Shown: positions 17,292 to 25,262 of the stretch, one piece after another | Layout: every line of letters starts with the position of its first letter | How positions within the stretch are numbered: position 1 is the first letter of the stretch | Assembly (NCBI GenBank): GCA_934454585.1 | Contig: CAKSFP010000014.1 | Coordinates: 10,906 to 74,905 of the forward strand | Origin: an uncultured Clostridia bacterium | Lineage (GTDB): Bacteria; Bacillota; Clostridia; UMGS1810 | Reading direction: 5' to 3' | DNA length: 64,000 nucleotides | Translations under genes and position numbers: made by a program | The notes under the pieces: generated by a model | Database searches by the model: none | What the model was told of the DNA's origin: nothing | The model's input: only the letters and a program-made list of their open reading frames with translations

Positions 17292-18495
17292 CACTGAAAT
17301 AGAAGCAATAGTAAAACAGGTTATTGCAGGTATGCAGGGTACATCGAACACCTCGTCGGCAGCATCATCTCCCTCGGCGGCATCAGCCGGCATACCCTCA
17401 ACGGCCCATGTGGCAATGCTCACATCGCTTGGACATTTTGATGTAAAGGAATTTCCAATGCCGGCAGTGGGCGATGACGATGTGCTTGTCAAAGTTGAAG
17501 GATGCGGCGTATGCGGTACCGATGCTCATGAATTCAAGAGAGATCCGTTCGGTCTTATCCCGGTTGCACTCGGTCACGAGGGCACAGGTGAAATTGTAAA
17601 GATGGGCAAAAATGTAACCAAAGACAGCGCGGGCAAATCACTCAAAGTGGGCGATAAGGTTGTAACCTGTATGATATTCAAGGATAACCCGGACATCACC
17701 ATGTTCGACCTCAATAAGCAGAATGTGGGCGGTGCCGATGTGTACGGACTTTTGCCGGACGACGATATTCATCTTAACGGCTGGTTCTCCGATTACATAT
17801 TGGTAAGAGGCGGCTCGACTATATTCAATGTAAGCGACCTTGATCTTGATTCAAGAATACTCATCGAACCATGTGCTGTTCTTGTGCACGCGGTTGAGAG
17901 AGCAAAGACAACAGGCATACTCAGATTCAACTCAAGAGTTGTAGTACAGGGTTGCGGACCTATCGGTCTTATCTGCATAGCAGTTCTGCGCACAATGGGC
18001 ATAGAGAACATTGTTGCCGTGGACGGTGCGGACGCAAGACTTGAGTTTGCAAAAGAGATGGGCGCAGGCGCTACCGTAAACTTTAAGAACCACAACGGCA
18101 TAGAGGAACTTACAAACGGCGTAAAAGCTGCATTTGGCGGATATTTTGCCGACTTTGCGTTCCAGTGCACGGGGTCACCGGTTGCTCACGCAAACATCTA
18201 CAAATTCATCAGAAACGGCGGCGGACTCTGTGAGCTCGGATTCTTCATCAACGGCGGCGATGCAACCATCAATCCGCACTTTGATATCTGCGCTAAGGAG
18301 ATAACAACAGTAGGTTCGTGGGTATACACCCTCAGAGACTATGCAACAACATTCGACTTCCTCAAGAGGGCAAATGCGATAGGACTCCCCATGAAGAAAC
18401 TTATCACACACAAGTTCCCGCTTGAGCAGATAAACGAGGCACTCGAGACCAACCTCAGCATGAAAGGTCTTAAGATAGCAATTGTCAATAAATAA
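17284..18495 (+). CDS. Zinc-dependent medium-chain alcohol dehydrogenase with encapsulation peptide
   Basis: 403 residues. An N-terminal amphipathic helix (NTEIEAIVKQVIAGMQG) and a Ser/Ala-rich linker (about 20-40) precede the MDR core. Catalytic zinc motifs are GCGVCGTDAHEF and GHEGTG, and the NAD(P) loop is QGCGPIGL. The CxxCxxC structural zinc lobe of many MDRs is not evident. It may reduce propanal to 1-propanol, or lactaldehyde to propanediol, recycling NADH inside the shell. Which is not decided by sequence. Most described BMC alcohol dehydrogenases are iron-type, so this is a variant. Confidence 0.85.
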   Translation: MNNTEIEAIVKQVIAGMQGTSNTSSAASSPSAASAGIPSTAHVAMLTSLGHFDVKEFPMPAVGDDDVLVKVEGCGVCGTDAHEFKRDPFGLIPVALGHEGTGEIVKMGKNVTKDSAGKSLKVGDKVVTCMIFKDNPDITMFDLNKQNVGGADVYGLLPDDDIHLNGWFSDYILVRGGSTIFNVSDLDLDSRILIEPCAVLVHAVERAKTTGILRFNSRVVVQGCGPIGLICIAVLRTMGIENIVAVDGADARLEFAKEMGAGATVNFKNHNGIEELTNGVKAAFGGYFADFAFQCTGSPVAHANIYKFIRNGGGLCELGFFINGGDATINPHFDICAKEITTVGSWVYTLRDYATTFDFLKRANAIGLPMKKLITHKFPLEQINEALETNLSMKGLKIAIVNK

Positions 18496-18528
18496 TAAAC
18501 AGTATATTAATTTTAGGAGGAAATAAAA

Positions 18529-18807
18529 ATGGCACAGGAAGCATTGGGAATGATCGAAACAAGAGGTTTGGTAGCTGCAATTGAAGCTGCCGATGCAATG
18601 GTAAAATCAGCAGAAGTTACACTTGTAGGAACAGAGAAAATCGGTTCCGGACTCGTAAGCGTAATGGTCAGAGGTGATGTAGGCGCTGTAAAAGCTGCAA
18701 CAGAGGCAGGTTCTTCGGCTGCTACAAAGCTCGGCGAGCTCATCGCTGTACATGTAATCCCCAGACCGCACGCAGATGTTGAAAAGATTCTCCCTACACT
18801 GGACTAA
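18529..18807 (+). CDS. BMC-H hexameric shell protein (PduA/PduJ-like)
   Basis: 92 residues, a canonical single BMC domain: ALGMIETRGLVAAIEAADAM, KIGSGLVSVMVRGDVGAV and the closing HVIPRPHADVEKILP. It forms the flat hexagonal tiles of the shell facets; the pore-loop segment includes KIGSG. An AGGAGGAAATAAAA site precedes ATG. The next gene is a close paralogue with a long basic tail. Confidence 0.96.
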   Translation: MAQEALGMIETRGLVAAIEAADAMVKSAEVTLVGTEKIGSGLVSVMVRGDVGAVKAATEAGSSAATKLGELIAVHVIPRPHADVEKILPTLD

Positions 18808-18834
18808 TCTTTTTCGGTTGACGGGTGAAGTGCT

Positions 18835-19290
18835 ATGGCTGAGAAAAAAACTTCCGTCTCCGGCGCGGAAAAGCCGGTGAAGAAAACCGCAGCGAAATCT
18901 GCGGCAAAGACGACCGCCGCAAAAACATCGAGAGCGGCGTCGAGGACAACAAAAGCAACGGCGACCAAAACTGCCGATGCCGTTGTTACACAAAACAAGG
19001 AGGTAAGGAAAATGTCACAGGAAGCATTGGGAATGATTGAAACAAGAGGTCTTGTAGCTGCCATTGAGGCTGCCGATGCAATGCTCAAAGCGGCAAATGT
19101 ACAGCTCGTGGGAACAGAGAAAATCGGTTCCGGACTCGTAAGCGTTATGGTTAGAGGCGATGTCGGTGCGGTTAAGTCCGCTGTTGAAGCCGGCGGCGCA
19201 TCTGCGGAAAAGCTGGGCGAAATCATTGCAATCCATGTAATCCCCAGACCGCACGGCGATGTTGAGAAGATTCTTCCGACACTTAAATAA
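18835..19290 (+). CDS. BMC-H shell protein with Lys/Ala/Thr-rich N-terminal tail and internal start
   Basis: 151 residues from ATG 18835. Residues 1-59 are a low-complexity tail of K, A, T and S (for example KKTAAKSAAKTTAAKTSRAA) resembling histone H1-like C-termini. Residues 60-151 are a complete BMC-H domain, nearly identical to the preceding shell protein. A perfect AAGGAGGT at 18997-19004 sits 7 bases before the internal ATG 19012, whereas the upstream start has only a weak GGGTGAAG. Two products, tailed and tail-less, are therefore plausible. The tail could bind nucleic acid or an acidic partner; this is inference. Confidence 0.85.
   Translation: MAEKKTSVSGAEKPVKKTAAKSAAKTTAAKTSRAASRTTKATATKTADAVVTQNKEVRKMSQEALGMIETRGLVAAIEAADAMLKAANVQLVGTEKIGSGLVSVMVRGDVGAVKSAVEAGGASAEKLGEIIAIHVIPRPHGDVEKILPTLK
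18997..19014 (+). promoter_or_regulatory. Internal Shine-Dalgarno and start inside the tailed BMC-H gene
   Basis: AAGGAGGT, then AAGGAAA, then ATG (19012). It matches the anti-SD fully and is stronger than the site at the annotated start, giving a 92-residue canonical shell protein. Confidence 0.7.
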
Positions 19291-19343
19291 ATTGTGCATG
19301 GCGCAATTGTTGATTGAAAATTAACTATCGTTTGCCCGAACAG

Positions 19344-19435
19344 CCTTCCCCGTTTCGGGGAGGGCGCGGCGCAAGCCGACGGGCGGGGTGTAGCTTGCTT
19401 ATGCTCAATTTCTGTCGGCAAGCGTCGGAAAGAAC
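19344..19435. repeat. GC-rich structured repeat between shell genes
   Basis: CCTTCCCCGTTTCGGGGAGGG (19344-19364) is a hairpin. It is followed by a looser GCCGAC../GTCGGC pairing up to about 19433. The composition is unlike the flanking genes and resembles dispersed repeats of gut Firmicutes. The 13 bases AACTATCGTTTGC just before it (19323-19335) also occur at 14151-14163. Confidence 0.5.
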
Positions 19436-19490
19436 GATTTAACAGTTGCTTTTTTTGCTGTGTGAATTATGTTGAAAGGAATGAATCACA

Positions 19491-19757
19491 ATGATCATCG
19501 GTAAGGTTATCGGCTCGGTTGTGTCCACAAGAAAAACCGAAAGTCTTGTGGGAAACAAATTTATGATAGTGGAGCCGCTTGATTCTATGATATACGCAAA
19601 GTCGCGTCTTGTAGCTACGGACAACATCGGCGCCGGAATTGGCGAGATAGTCCTTGTGGCAATGGGCAGCGCAGCACGGATAGGCTGCGACAGAGAAAAT
19701 GCTCCGATTGATGCAGCTATTGTCGGAATAGTTGATGACGGAGAGGAGATGGAGTAA
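19491..19757 (+). CDS. BMC-P pentameric vertex protein (EutN/CcmL family)
   Basis: 88 residues. It begins MIIGKVIGSVVSTRKTESL and contains DNIGAGIGEIVLVAMGSAAR, both typical of the EutN/CcmL beta-barrel that caps shell vertices. An AAAGGAATGAATCACA ribosome site precedes ATG. The next gene, PduS, follows four bases after the stop. Confidence 0.95.
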   Translation: MIIGKVIGSVVSTRKTESLVGNKFMIVEPLDSMIYAKSRLVATDNIGAGIGEIVLVAMGSAARIGCDRENAPIDAAIVGIVDDGEEME

Positions 19758-19761
19758 CAAT

Positions 19762-21084
19762 ATGGAATTATCAGCACTTAAAGACATATTGAAAAACGGC
19801 GGTATAGTCGGCGCCGGCGGCGCGGGTTTTCCGTCATATGCAAAACTTGATAAAAGAGCAGACACAATTGTGCTCAACTGCGCAGAGTGTGAACCGCTTT
19901 TTAATCTGCACAGACAGCTTCTTGCAAAGTTTGCTCGTGAGATACTTACGGCACTTGAGGAAGTGAGAAAGGCAGTGGAGGCAGAGCGTGTTATCATCGC
20001 AGTTAAGCCTACATATACAAATGCAATAGATGCAGTCAAATTTTATTTACCGGAATTTAAGAATACAACAATTTCACTTCTGCCGGAGATATATCCTGCC
20101 GGAGATGAGATTGTTACCATATATGAAACAACCGGAAGAATTGTAAAACCGGGCAATCTGCCGATATCGGTGGGTGTGACGGTGTACAATGTCGAAACCA
20201 TGCTTAACGCATACTATGCCATCAAAGAGGGCAAGGGCATTACTCATAAATATGTTGTTGTTGCCGGAGAGGTTAAGCATCCGGTTATGCTCAGGGTCCC
20301 GCTCGGCATGAAGTATAAAGATGTCGTAGCGCTTGCCGGCGGCGAGACTGTCAAAGACTACGCCTACTTAAATGGTGGTGTAATGACAGGTTTTCTTGCG
20401 ACTGATAATAATGTCATCACCAAGACATCTAACGCTATTTTGGTGTTCCCTTCAGACCACCAGGTAATCCTCAAGCGCCGCACCAAGACGCAGATAAGCA
20501 TTGCAAGGGCAATGAGTACCTGCTGTCAGTGCCGCTCATGTACGGATCTGTGCTCGAGACACACTCTCGGCTACCCAATAGAACCTCACAAGTTTATGCG
20601 CGCAGTGTCAAAGGGTATGGACAGCGATGCTTCGGCAGTGCTCAACTCCATGTTCTGCTCACAGTGCGGACTGTGCGAGCTTTATGCTTGTCCCCAGGGG
20701 CTTTCGCCGAGAACACTCATTGGTGTGGCAAAAGCGGAGCTTCGTAAAAACGGCGTAAAACCTGAGATTCCTGAGTTCCCCGGAGTAGATCCGGACAGAG
20801 ACTACAAGAGAGTGCCCATGCACAGACTTCTTGCAAGGCTCGGACTCACTCAGTATAATGTCGGTGCGGATTTTGTTGAAGAAGATCTAAAACCGCAGGA
20901 AGTTAAAATACTCATGAGCCAGCATATCGGACCTCCGTGCACACCCACAGTCAAGGTCGGAGACACCGTAAATGCAGGCGATGTGGTCGGAACACCGGGA
21001 GACAAACTCGGTGCGTGCATCCATGCATCCATATCAGGCAAGGTATCGGCGGTTGCCGACGGCTACATAATTATAAAGAGATAG
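19762..21084 (+). CDS. PduS/RnfC-like flavin and Fe-S electron-transfer protein
   Basis: 440 residues. It has an N-terminal glycine-rich NADH/FMN loop (GGIVGAGGAGFPSYAKL) and RnfC-like SLBB region. Two [4Fe-4S] motifs, CCQCRSCTDLC and CSQCGLCELYACP, lie near residues 255-310. A C-terminal barrel-sandwich domain (VKVGDTVNAGDVVGTPG) follows. In B12-dependent Pdu compartments PduS is a cobalamin reductase. Here the dehydratase is B12-free, so it more likely passes electrons across the shell with PduT. The start at 19762 follows a GGAG site that overlaps the end of the EutN-like gene. Confidence 0.9.
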   Translation: MELSALKDILKNGGIVGAGGAGFPSYAKLDKRADTIVLNCAECEPLFNLHRQLLAKFAREILTALEEVRKAVEAERVIIAVKPTYTNAIDAVKFYLPEFKNTTISLLPEIYPAGDEIVTIYETTGRIVKPGNLPISVGVTVYNVETMLNAYYAIKEGKGITHKYVVVAGEVKHPVMLRVPLGMKYKDVVALAGGETVKDYAYLNGGVMTGFLATDNNVITKTSNAILVFPSDHQVILKRRTKTQISIARAMSTCCQCRSCTDLCSRHTLGYPIEPHKFMRAVSKGMDSDASAVLNSMFCSQCGLCELYACPQGLSPRTLIGVAKAELRKNGVKPEIPEFPGVDPDRDYKRVPMHRLLARLGLTQYNVGADFVEEDLKPQEVKILMSQHIGPPCTPTVKVGDTVNAGDVVGTPGDKLGACIHASISGKVSAVADGYIIIKR

Positions 21085-21098
21085 GAGTGGAATAACAA

Positions 21099-21647
21099 AT
21101 GTCCAAAGCAATAGCTATGGTAGAATACTCAACGGTTGCAACCGGTATTCAGGCGGCAGATATTATGGTAAAGACCGCCGAGGTAGAGCTGATTGAGGCC
21201 GAGGTCGTTTGTCCCGGTAAATATATAGTTCTTATCAGCGGAGATTTAAGTGCGGTAAGGGCGGCTGTAGACAGCAGCAAGACCCATTTCCCGGCGAAGC
21301 TCATAGACAGCTTTGTGCTCGGAAATCCGCATGAATCCATCTTTCCCGCTATCTACGGCGCTACGGATGTGGAAAATCCGCGGGCACTCGGCGTTGTGGA
21401 AACATATTCTGCAGCGTCAATCATCGTTGCGGCAGATGTTGCGGCAAAGACATCTCTTGTAGATCTTATTGAGTTGCGCATAGCCAAAGGAATGTGCGGA
21501 AAATCTTATCTGCTTATGACGGGTGAAGTTGCGTCCGTTCAGGCGGCTGTGGATAAGGTCAAGGCTGACCTCAAGGATACCGCTATGTTCCTTGACAGCT
21601 CGGTGATTGCAAATCCTGACATGAAAATGTGGAAAAATATACTCTGA
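21099..21647 (+). CDS. PduT-like BMC-T shell protein (Fe-S pore)
   Basis: 182 residues with two BMC domains in tandem (first ~1-85, second ~92-180). The conserved CPGKY at about residue 38 matches the Cys that holds a [4Fe-4S] cluster at the PduT trimer pore. Adjacency to PduS supports an electron conduit through the shell. The ribosome site is AGGAGTGGAATAACAA. Confidence 0.92.
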   Translation: MSKAIAMVEYSTVATGIQAADIMVKTAEVELIEAEVVCPGKYIVLISGDLSAVRAAVDSSKTHFPAKLIDSFVLGNPHESIFPAIYGATDVENPRALGVVETYSAASIIVAADVAAKTSLVDLIELRIAKGMCGKSYLLMTGEVASVQAAVDKVKADLKDTAMFLDSSVIANPDMKMWKNIL

Positions 21648-21671
21648 TTTTGAATTGAGGTGTACACAGTA

Positions 21672-23072
21672 ATGGATGAACAGTATATAAGCCGATTGGT
21701 TGAGAGTGTTATAAGGGCGATAGACAGCGGCAGCGTCGGCGGTTTGACGGTCGGCGGCGGTCAGAAGGGTGTTTTTGACACCATGACCGAGGCTCTCGAG
21801 GCTGTGCAGAAAGCATATAAACAATACAGAAATTACACTGTCGCACAGAGGGAAGAAATGATAGCTAATATCAGAAAACTTACCCTTGCCGAGGCGGATG
21901 TTATGGCAAAACTCGGCGTTGAGGAGACCGGCATGGGCAGAGTTGCCGACAAGGTGATCAAGCATCAGCTTGTGGCAAACAAGACTCCCGGCACAGAGGA
22001 TCTTGAACCGAGAGTTAAGACGGGCGACGACGGACTCACGCTCATTGAGATGGCGCCTTTCGGCGTTATCGGCAGCATCACTCCGTCCACCAATCCGTCC
22101 GAGACGGTCATCTGCAATTCCATCGGCATGATTGCGGGGGGTAATGCGGTTGTGTTCAATCCCCATCCCCATGCGTGCAGAACCGCCAACTATGCGGTAG
22201 ATCTTGTCAACCGTGCCATTCTTGAGGCGGGCGGCCCCGAGAATCTTGTCGTGTCGGTCAAGAAGCCAACCATGGACACATCAGATGAAATGATGAAGTG
22301 CGCAGCGGTTAAGATGCTTGTGGCAACGGGTGGTCCGGGAGTAGTGAGAACCCTCCTTTCGTCCGGCAAAAAAGCCATCGGCGCCGGAGCAGGCAATCCG
22401 CCGGTCATAGTTGACGATACAGCGGATATAGAAAAGGCTGCAAAGGACATCGTAGCCGGAGCAAGCTTTGACAATAATCTGCCGTGCATTGCGGAGAAAG
22501 AGTGCTTTGTGTTCAATTCCGTTGCGGATGAACTCATATCGTACATGACCGCAAACGGCGCTTACCTTGTGAACAAAGAGCAGAGAGACCGCATAATGAG
22601 TTTCTGCCTGATAAACAAGGAAGGCAAATATGTTATAAACAAAAAATGGGTTGGAAAAGACGCCCGTCTTTTCCTCAAAGAAATCGGCATAGACGCAGAC
22701 CCCAGGCTCATCATTTGCGAGGCAGATGAGATGCATCCGTTTGTGCAGACGGAGATGATGATGCCCGTGCTCCCGATTGTGAGAGTAAACAACATTGATG
22801 AAGCAATAGACATGGCGGTTAAGGCAGAGCATGGTTGCAGACACTCGGCACACATTCACTCAAAGAATGTTGAGCGCCTGACAAGATTTGCACGCGAAGT
22901 GGAGACCACCATATTTGTGAAAAATGCTCCGTCCTATGCCGGAATAGGCGCAGGCGGCGAGGGTCACACTACATTTACCATTGCCGGTCCCACCGGCGAA
23001 GGGCTCACCAGTGCAAGATCCTTTACAAGACAGCGCAGATGCGTGCTTGCGGAAGGATTCCACATTGTGTGA
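21672..23072 (+). CDS. CoA-acylating propionaldehyde dehydrogenase (PduP/EutE type) with encapsulation peptide
   Basis: 466 residues. It oxidises propanal with CoA and NAD+ to propionyl-CoA. Residues 1-20 (MDEQYISRLVESVIRAIDSG) are an amphipathic targeting helix, followed by a Gly-rich linker. The active Cys lies in NNLPCIAEKECFVF, and the nucleotide loop is GAGAGNPPVIVDD. The C-terminal GPTGEGLTSARSFTR is typical of EutE/PduP. ATG 21672 is preferred to GTG 21660, because GAGGTG is better placed for it. Confidence 0.95.
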   Translation: MDEQYISRLVESVIRAIDSGSVGGLTVGGGQKGVFDTMTEALEAVQKAYKQYRNYTVAQREEMIANIRKLTLAEADVMAKLGVEETGMGRVADKVIKHQLVANKTPGTEDLEPRVKTGDDGLTLIEMAPFGVIGSITPSTNPSETVICNSIGMIAGGNAVVFNPHPHACRTANYAVDLVNRAILEAGGPENLVVSVKKPTMDTSDEMMKCAAVKMLVATGGPGVVRTLLSSGKKAIGAGAGNPPVIVDDTADIEKAAKDIVAGASFDNNLPCIAEKECFVFNSVADELISYMTANGAYLVNKEQRDRIMSFCLINKEGKYVINKKWVGKDARLFLKEIGIDADPRLIICEADEMHPFVQTEMMMPVLPIVRVNNIDEAIDMAVKAEHGCRHSAHIHSKNVERLTRFAREVETTIFVKNAPSYAGIGAGGEGHTTFTIAGPTGEGLTSARSFTRQRRCVLAEGFHIV

Positions 23073-23105
23073 TAACAGACATTACAGAAAGGAATTGTTG
23101 ATCCG

Positions 23106-23738
23106 ATGAAAGCATTGGGTATGATAGAGGTATACGGTTTTTCCAATGCGGTCTTTGCGGCAGACGCTGCCGCAAAGGCGGCAGATGTCAGGATAATTGC
23201 ATTCGACAGGAACAGACCGTTCGGCAAATTTCCCGTGCCGCTCATAATGCAGGTCAAGATGGAGGGCAGTGTGTCCGCCGTCCGCTCTGCGCTTGGGGCA
23301 GCGGAGAGTTTTGCAAAATCCGTTGACAGATACATAGTTTCACACATAATACCCAATCCCGGGGAAGGGGTGGAGAAACTTGCATACAGGATAGACATCA
23401 ACAGAGATAAATTCAATAAAAAACTTCCTAAGAGTTTCCTCGGGGCGGATGAACCTGTTATAGAGAACAAGGCTGCCATAGCGCTGCTTGAGGTTGAGGG
23501 GCTTGTTGCGTCCGTTGTCGGACTTGACTCCATGCTCAAGACGGCAAATGTGCGCCTGATTCATTCCGAAAAGCGTCTCGGCGGACGCCTTGTCACCTAT
23601 GTTGTGACCGGCTCTGTGTCCGCAGTGACGGCGGCGGTGCACTCCGGCAAAGAGGCGGCGTCGGCTGTCGGCAAGGTTTACGGTGACATAGTCATCGCAA
23701 ATCCGCACGACGAGGTGCTTAAGTTCTTTGATATTTAA
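23106..23738 (+). CDS. BMC-T tandem-domain shell protein
   Basis: 210 residues with two BMC domains (about 1-90 and 115-208). Each starts with an aliphatic strand and 'E.G...V..ADA..K.A.V', as in ALGMIEVYGFSNAVFAADAA and ALLEVEGLVASVVGLDSML. It is a pseudohexameric trimer that probably contributes a pore for larger molecules. It lacks the CPGK motif of PduT. An AGAAAGGAATTGTTGATCCG site precedes ATG. It lies between the aldehyde dehydrogenase and PduL genes. Confidence 0.9.
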   Translation: MKALGMIEVYGFSNAVFAADAAAKAADVRIIAFDRNRPFGKFPVPLIMQVKMEGSVSAVRSALGAAESFAKSVDRYIVSHIIPNPGEGVEKLAYRIDINRDKFNKKLPKSFLGADEPVIENKAAIALLEVEGLVASVVGLDSMLKTANVRLIHSEKRLGGRLVTYVVTGSVSAVTAAVHSGKEAASAVGKVYGDIVIANPHDEVLKFFDI

Positions 23739-23753
23739 TCTGAGGTGTATTTT

Positions 23754-24404
23754 ATGAAGATTGACGAGGCAAAACTTAAACAGACAATTGCTCAGGTCAT
23801 GAGCGAGATGAAACCGCAGATTGACGAAAGCAACGGAGAAATAAAGGTCGGTGTTTCTCAAAGGCATATACATCTCTCAAGAGAGGATCTTGATATTCTC
23901 TTTGGAAAGGGATATGAACTGACCGTAAAAAAGATGCTCATGGGCAGAGAGTATGCGTCCAATGAGGTGGTAACTCTTGTGGGGCCGTCGCTCAAAGCGA
24001 TTCCGAATGTGCGTGTGCTCGGACCTGTCCGCGCGCGCACTCAGGTTGAGATTTCGCGCACCGACACATTCATTCTCAAGGTATCACCGCCGGTTCGCCC
24101 GTCGGGTGATGTCAAGGGCAGCGAGAGAGTCGTTGTAGTGGGGCCAAAGGGCTCTGTCTACCTTAAAGAGGGAGTCATCATTGCCAACAGGCACATCCAC
24201 CTTACACCTGAGTATGCGTCCAAGCATGGAATAAAGGACAATGATTATGTGGATGTAGAGATAGAGAATACCGAGAAACCGACAAGATTCTACGGTGTGC
24301 AGGTGAGGGTTAGAGATGATTTTAATGTTGAGATGCATATAGATACCGACGATGCCAACTCGGCCGGACTCAAAAACGGCATGAGGGTTCGTATTATTAA
24401 GTAA
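23754..24404 (+). CDS. pduL: Phosphate propanoyltransferase
   Basis: 216 residues. It converts propionyl-CoA and phosphate to propionyl phosphate, recycling CoA in the lumen. The N-terminal amphipathic helix EAKLKQTIAQVMSEM resembles targeting peptides. Two PduL histidine motifs, VGVSQRHIHLS and IIANRHIHLTPEYA, supply the di-zinc site. ATG 23754 follows TGAGGTG; the in-frame GTG three codons earlier is less likely. Confidence 0.95.
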   Translation: MKIDEAKLKQTIAQVMSEMKPQIDESNGEIKVGVSQRHIHLSREDLDILFGKGYELTVKKMLMGREYASNEVVTLVGPSLKAIPNVRVLGPVRARTQVEISRTDTFILKVSPPVRPSGDVKGSERVVVVGPKGSVYLKEGVIIANRHIHLTPEYASKHGIKDNDYVDVEIENTEKPTRFYGVQVRVRDDFNVEMHIDTDDANSAGLKNGMRVRIIK

Positions 24405-24419
24405 GAGGAGTGTGATTTC

Positions 24420-25181
24420 GTGTTCGCACTGGAACGCCAAAAGAGAATTATGGATATGCTATCGCATGACGGCGCGGTGCTCGTGAGCAAGTTGAGTTCG
24501 GAACTGGGTGTTACCGAAGAGACCATAAGACGCGACCTGGAAAAACTCGAAAAACAAGAGAGTCTCAGGCGTACGCACGGCGGAGCAGTTCCCATAGATG
24601 AAACTACATACGAACTCAGCCTGGAAAAGAGAAAATCCACAAATGTGGAGGCAAAAAAGTGCCTTGCAAAGTCGGCGGCGGAGTGCGTAGTGTCGGGTGA
24701 CACCATATTTTTGGATGCGTCCACCACAACATTTTTCATGGCAAAAGAGCTTAAGTCGATTAAGAACATCACGGTGATAACCAACTCCGTGAGAGTCATA
24801 AACGAGCTTGCCGGACATGACGGCATAAAGCTTGTTGCCATCGGCGGTGCCGTCAGCAAGAACCAGTCGTTTGTCGGCAACCTTGCGGAAAAGTCCATAG
24901 AGGAGAACTATTTTGCAAACAAGATGTTTTTCTCAAGCAAAGGCGTGACCGCAGACACGGGAGTACTCGACAGCAACGAGGAAGAATGCGGCATTAAACT
25001 TAAGATGATAAAAAATTCTACCAGGAGATATTACATCTGCGATAAGACCAAAGTCGGAAGGATAGGATTTGTCAAGCTTGCAGATTTTGGCTTGATTGAC
25101 ACATTCATCACCGATTCGCCGCTTGATGAGGCGATGGCTGCGCGCCTTGCGGATGCGCAAGTGAATGTAATAAGAATTTAG
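24420..25181 (+). CDS. DeoR-family transcriptional regulator
   Basis: 253 residues, GTG start behind AGAGGAG. The N-terminal winged helix is LSSELGVTEETIRRDLEKL and the hinge is RRTHGGAVP. The C-terminal DeoRC sensor domain contains GDTIFLDASTTTFFMAKEL, the sugar-phosphate-binding pattern of the family. It lies within the microcompartment operon (15 bases after pduL) and before rhamnulokinase, so it probably senses a deoxysugar phosphate and represses the locus. Confidence 0.92.
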   Translation: MFALERQKRIMDMLSHDGAVLVSKLSSELGVTEETIRRDLEKLEKQESLRRTHGGAVPIDETTYELSLEKRKSTNVEAKKCLAKSAAECVVSGDTIFLDASTTTFFMAKELKSIKNITVITNSVRVINELAGHDGIKLVAIGGAVSKNQSFVGNLAEKSIEENYFANKMFFSSKGVTADTGVLDSNEEECGIKLKMIKNSTRRYYICDKTKVGRIGFVKLADFGLIDTFITDSPLDEAMAARLADAQVNVIRI

Positions 25182-25193
25182 AAATTAAATTTT

Positions 25194-25219
25194 AGGGATG
25201 TAATATATTTTACATCCCT
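25194..25219 (+). terminator. Hairpin between regulator and rhamnulokinase genes
   Basis: AGGGATGTAA and TTACATCCCT flank a six-base loop, followed by TGTTATC. The weak T-tract suggests partial termination or mRNA processing, rather than a full stop before rhaB. Confidence 0.5.
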
Positions 25220-25262
25220 GTTATCATATTAAGCCGTCCACGCACGGCGAAAGGAGATAATT

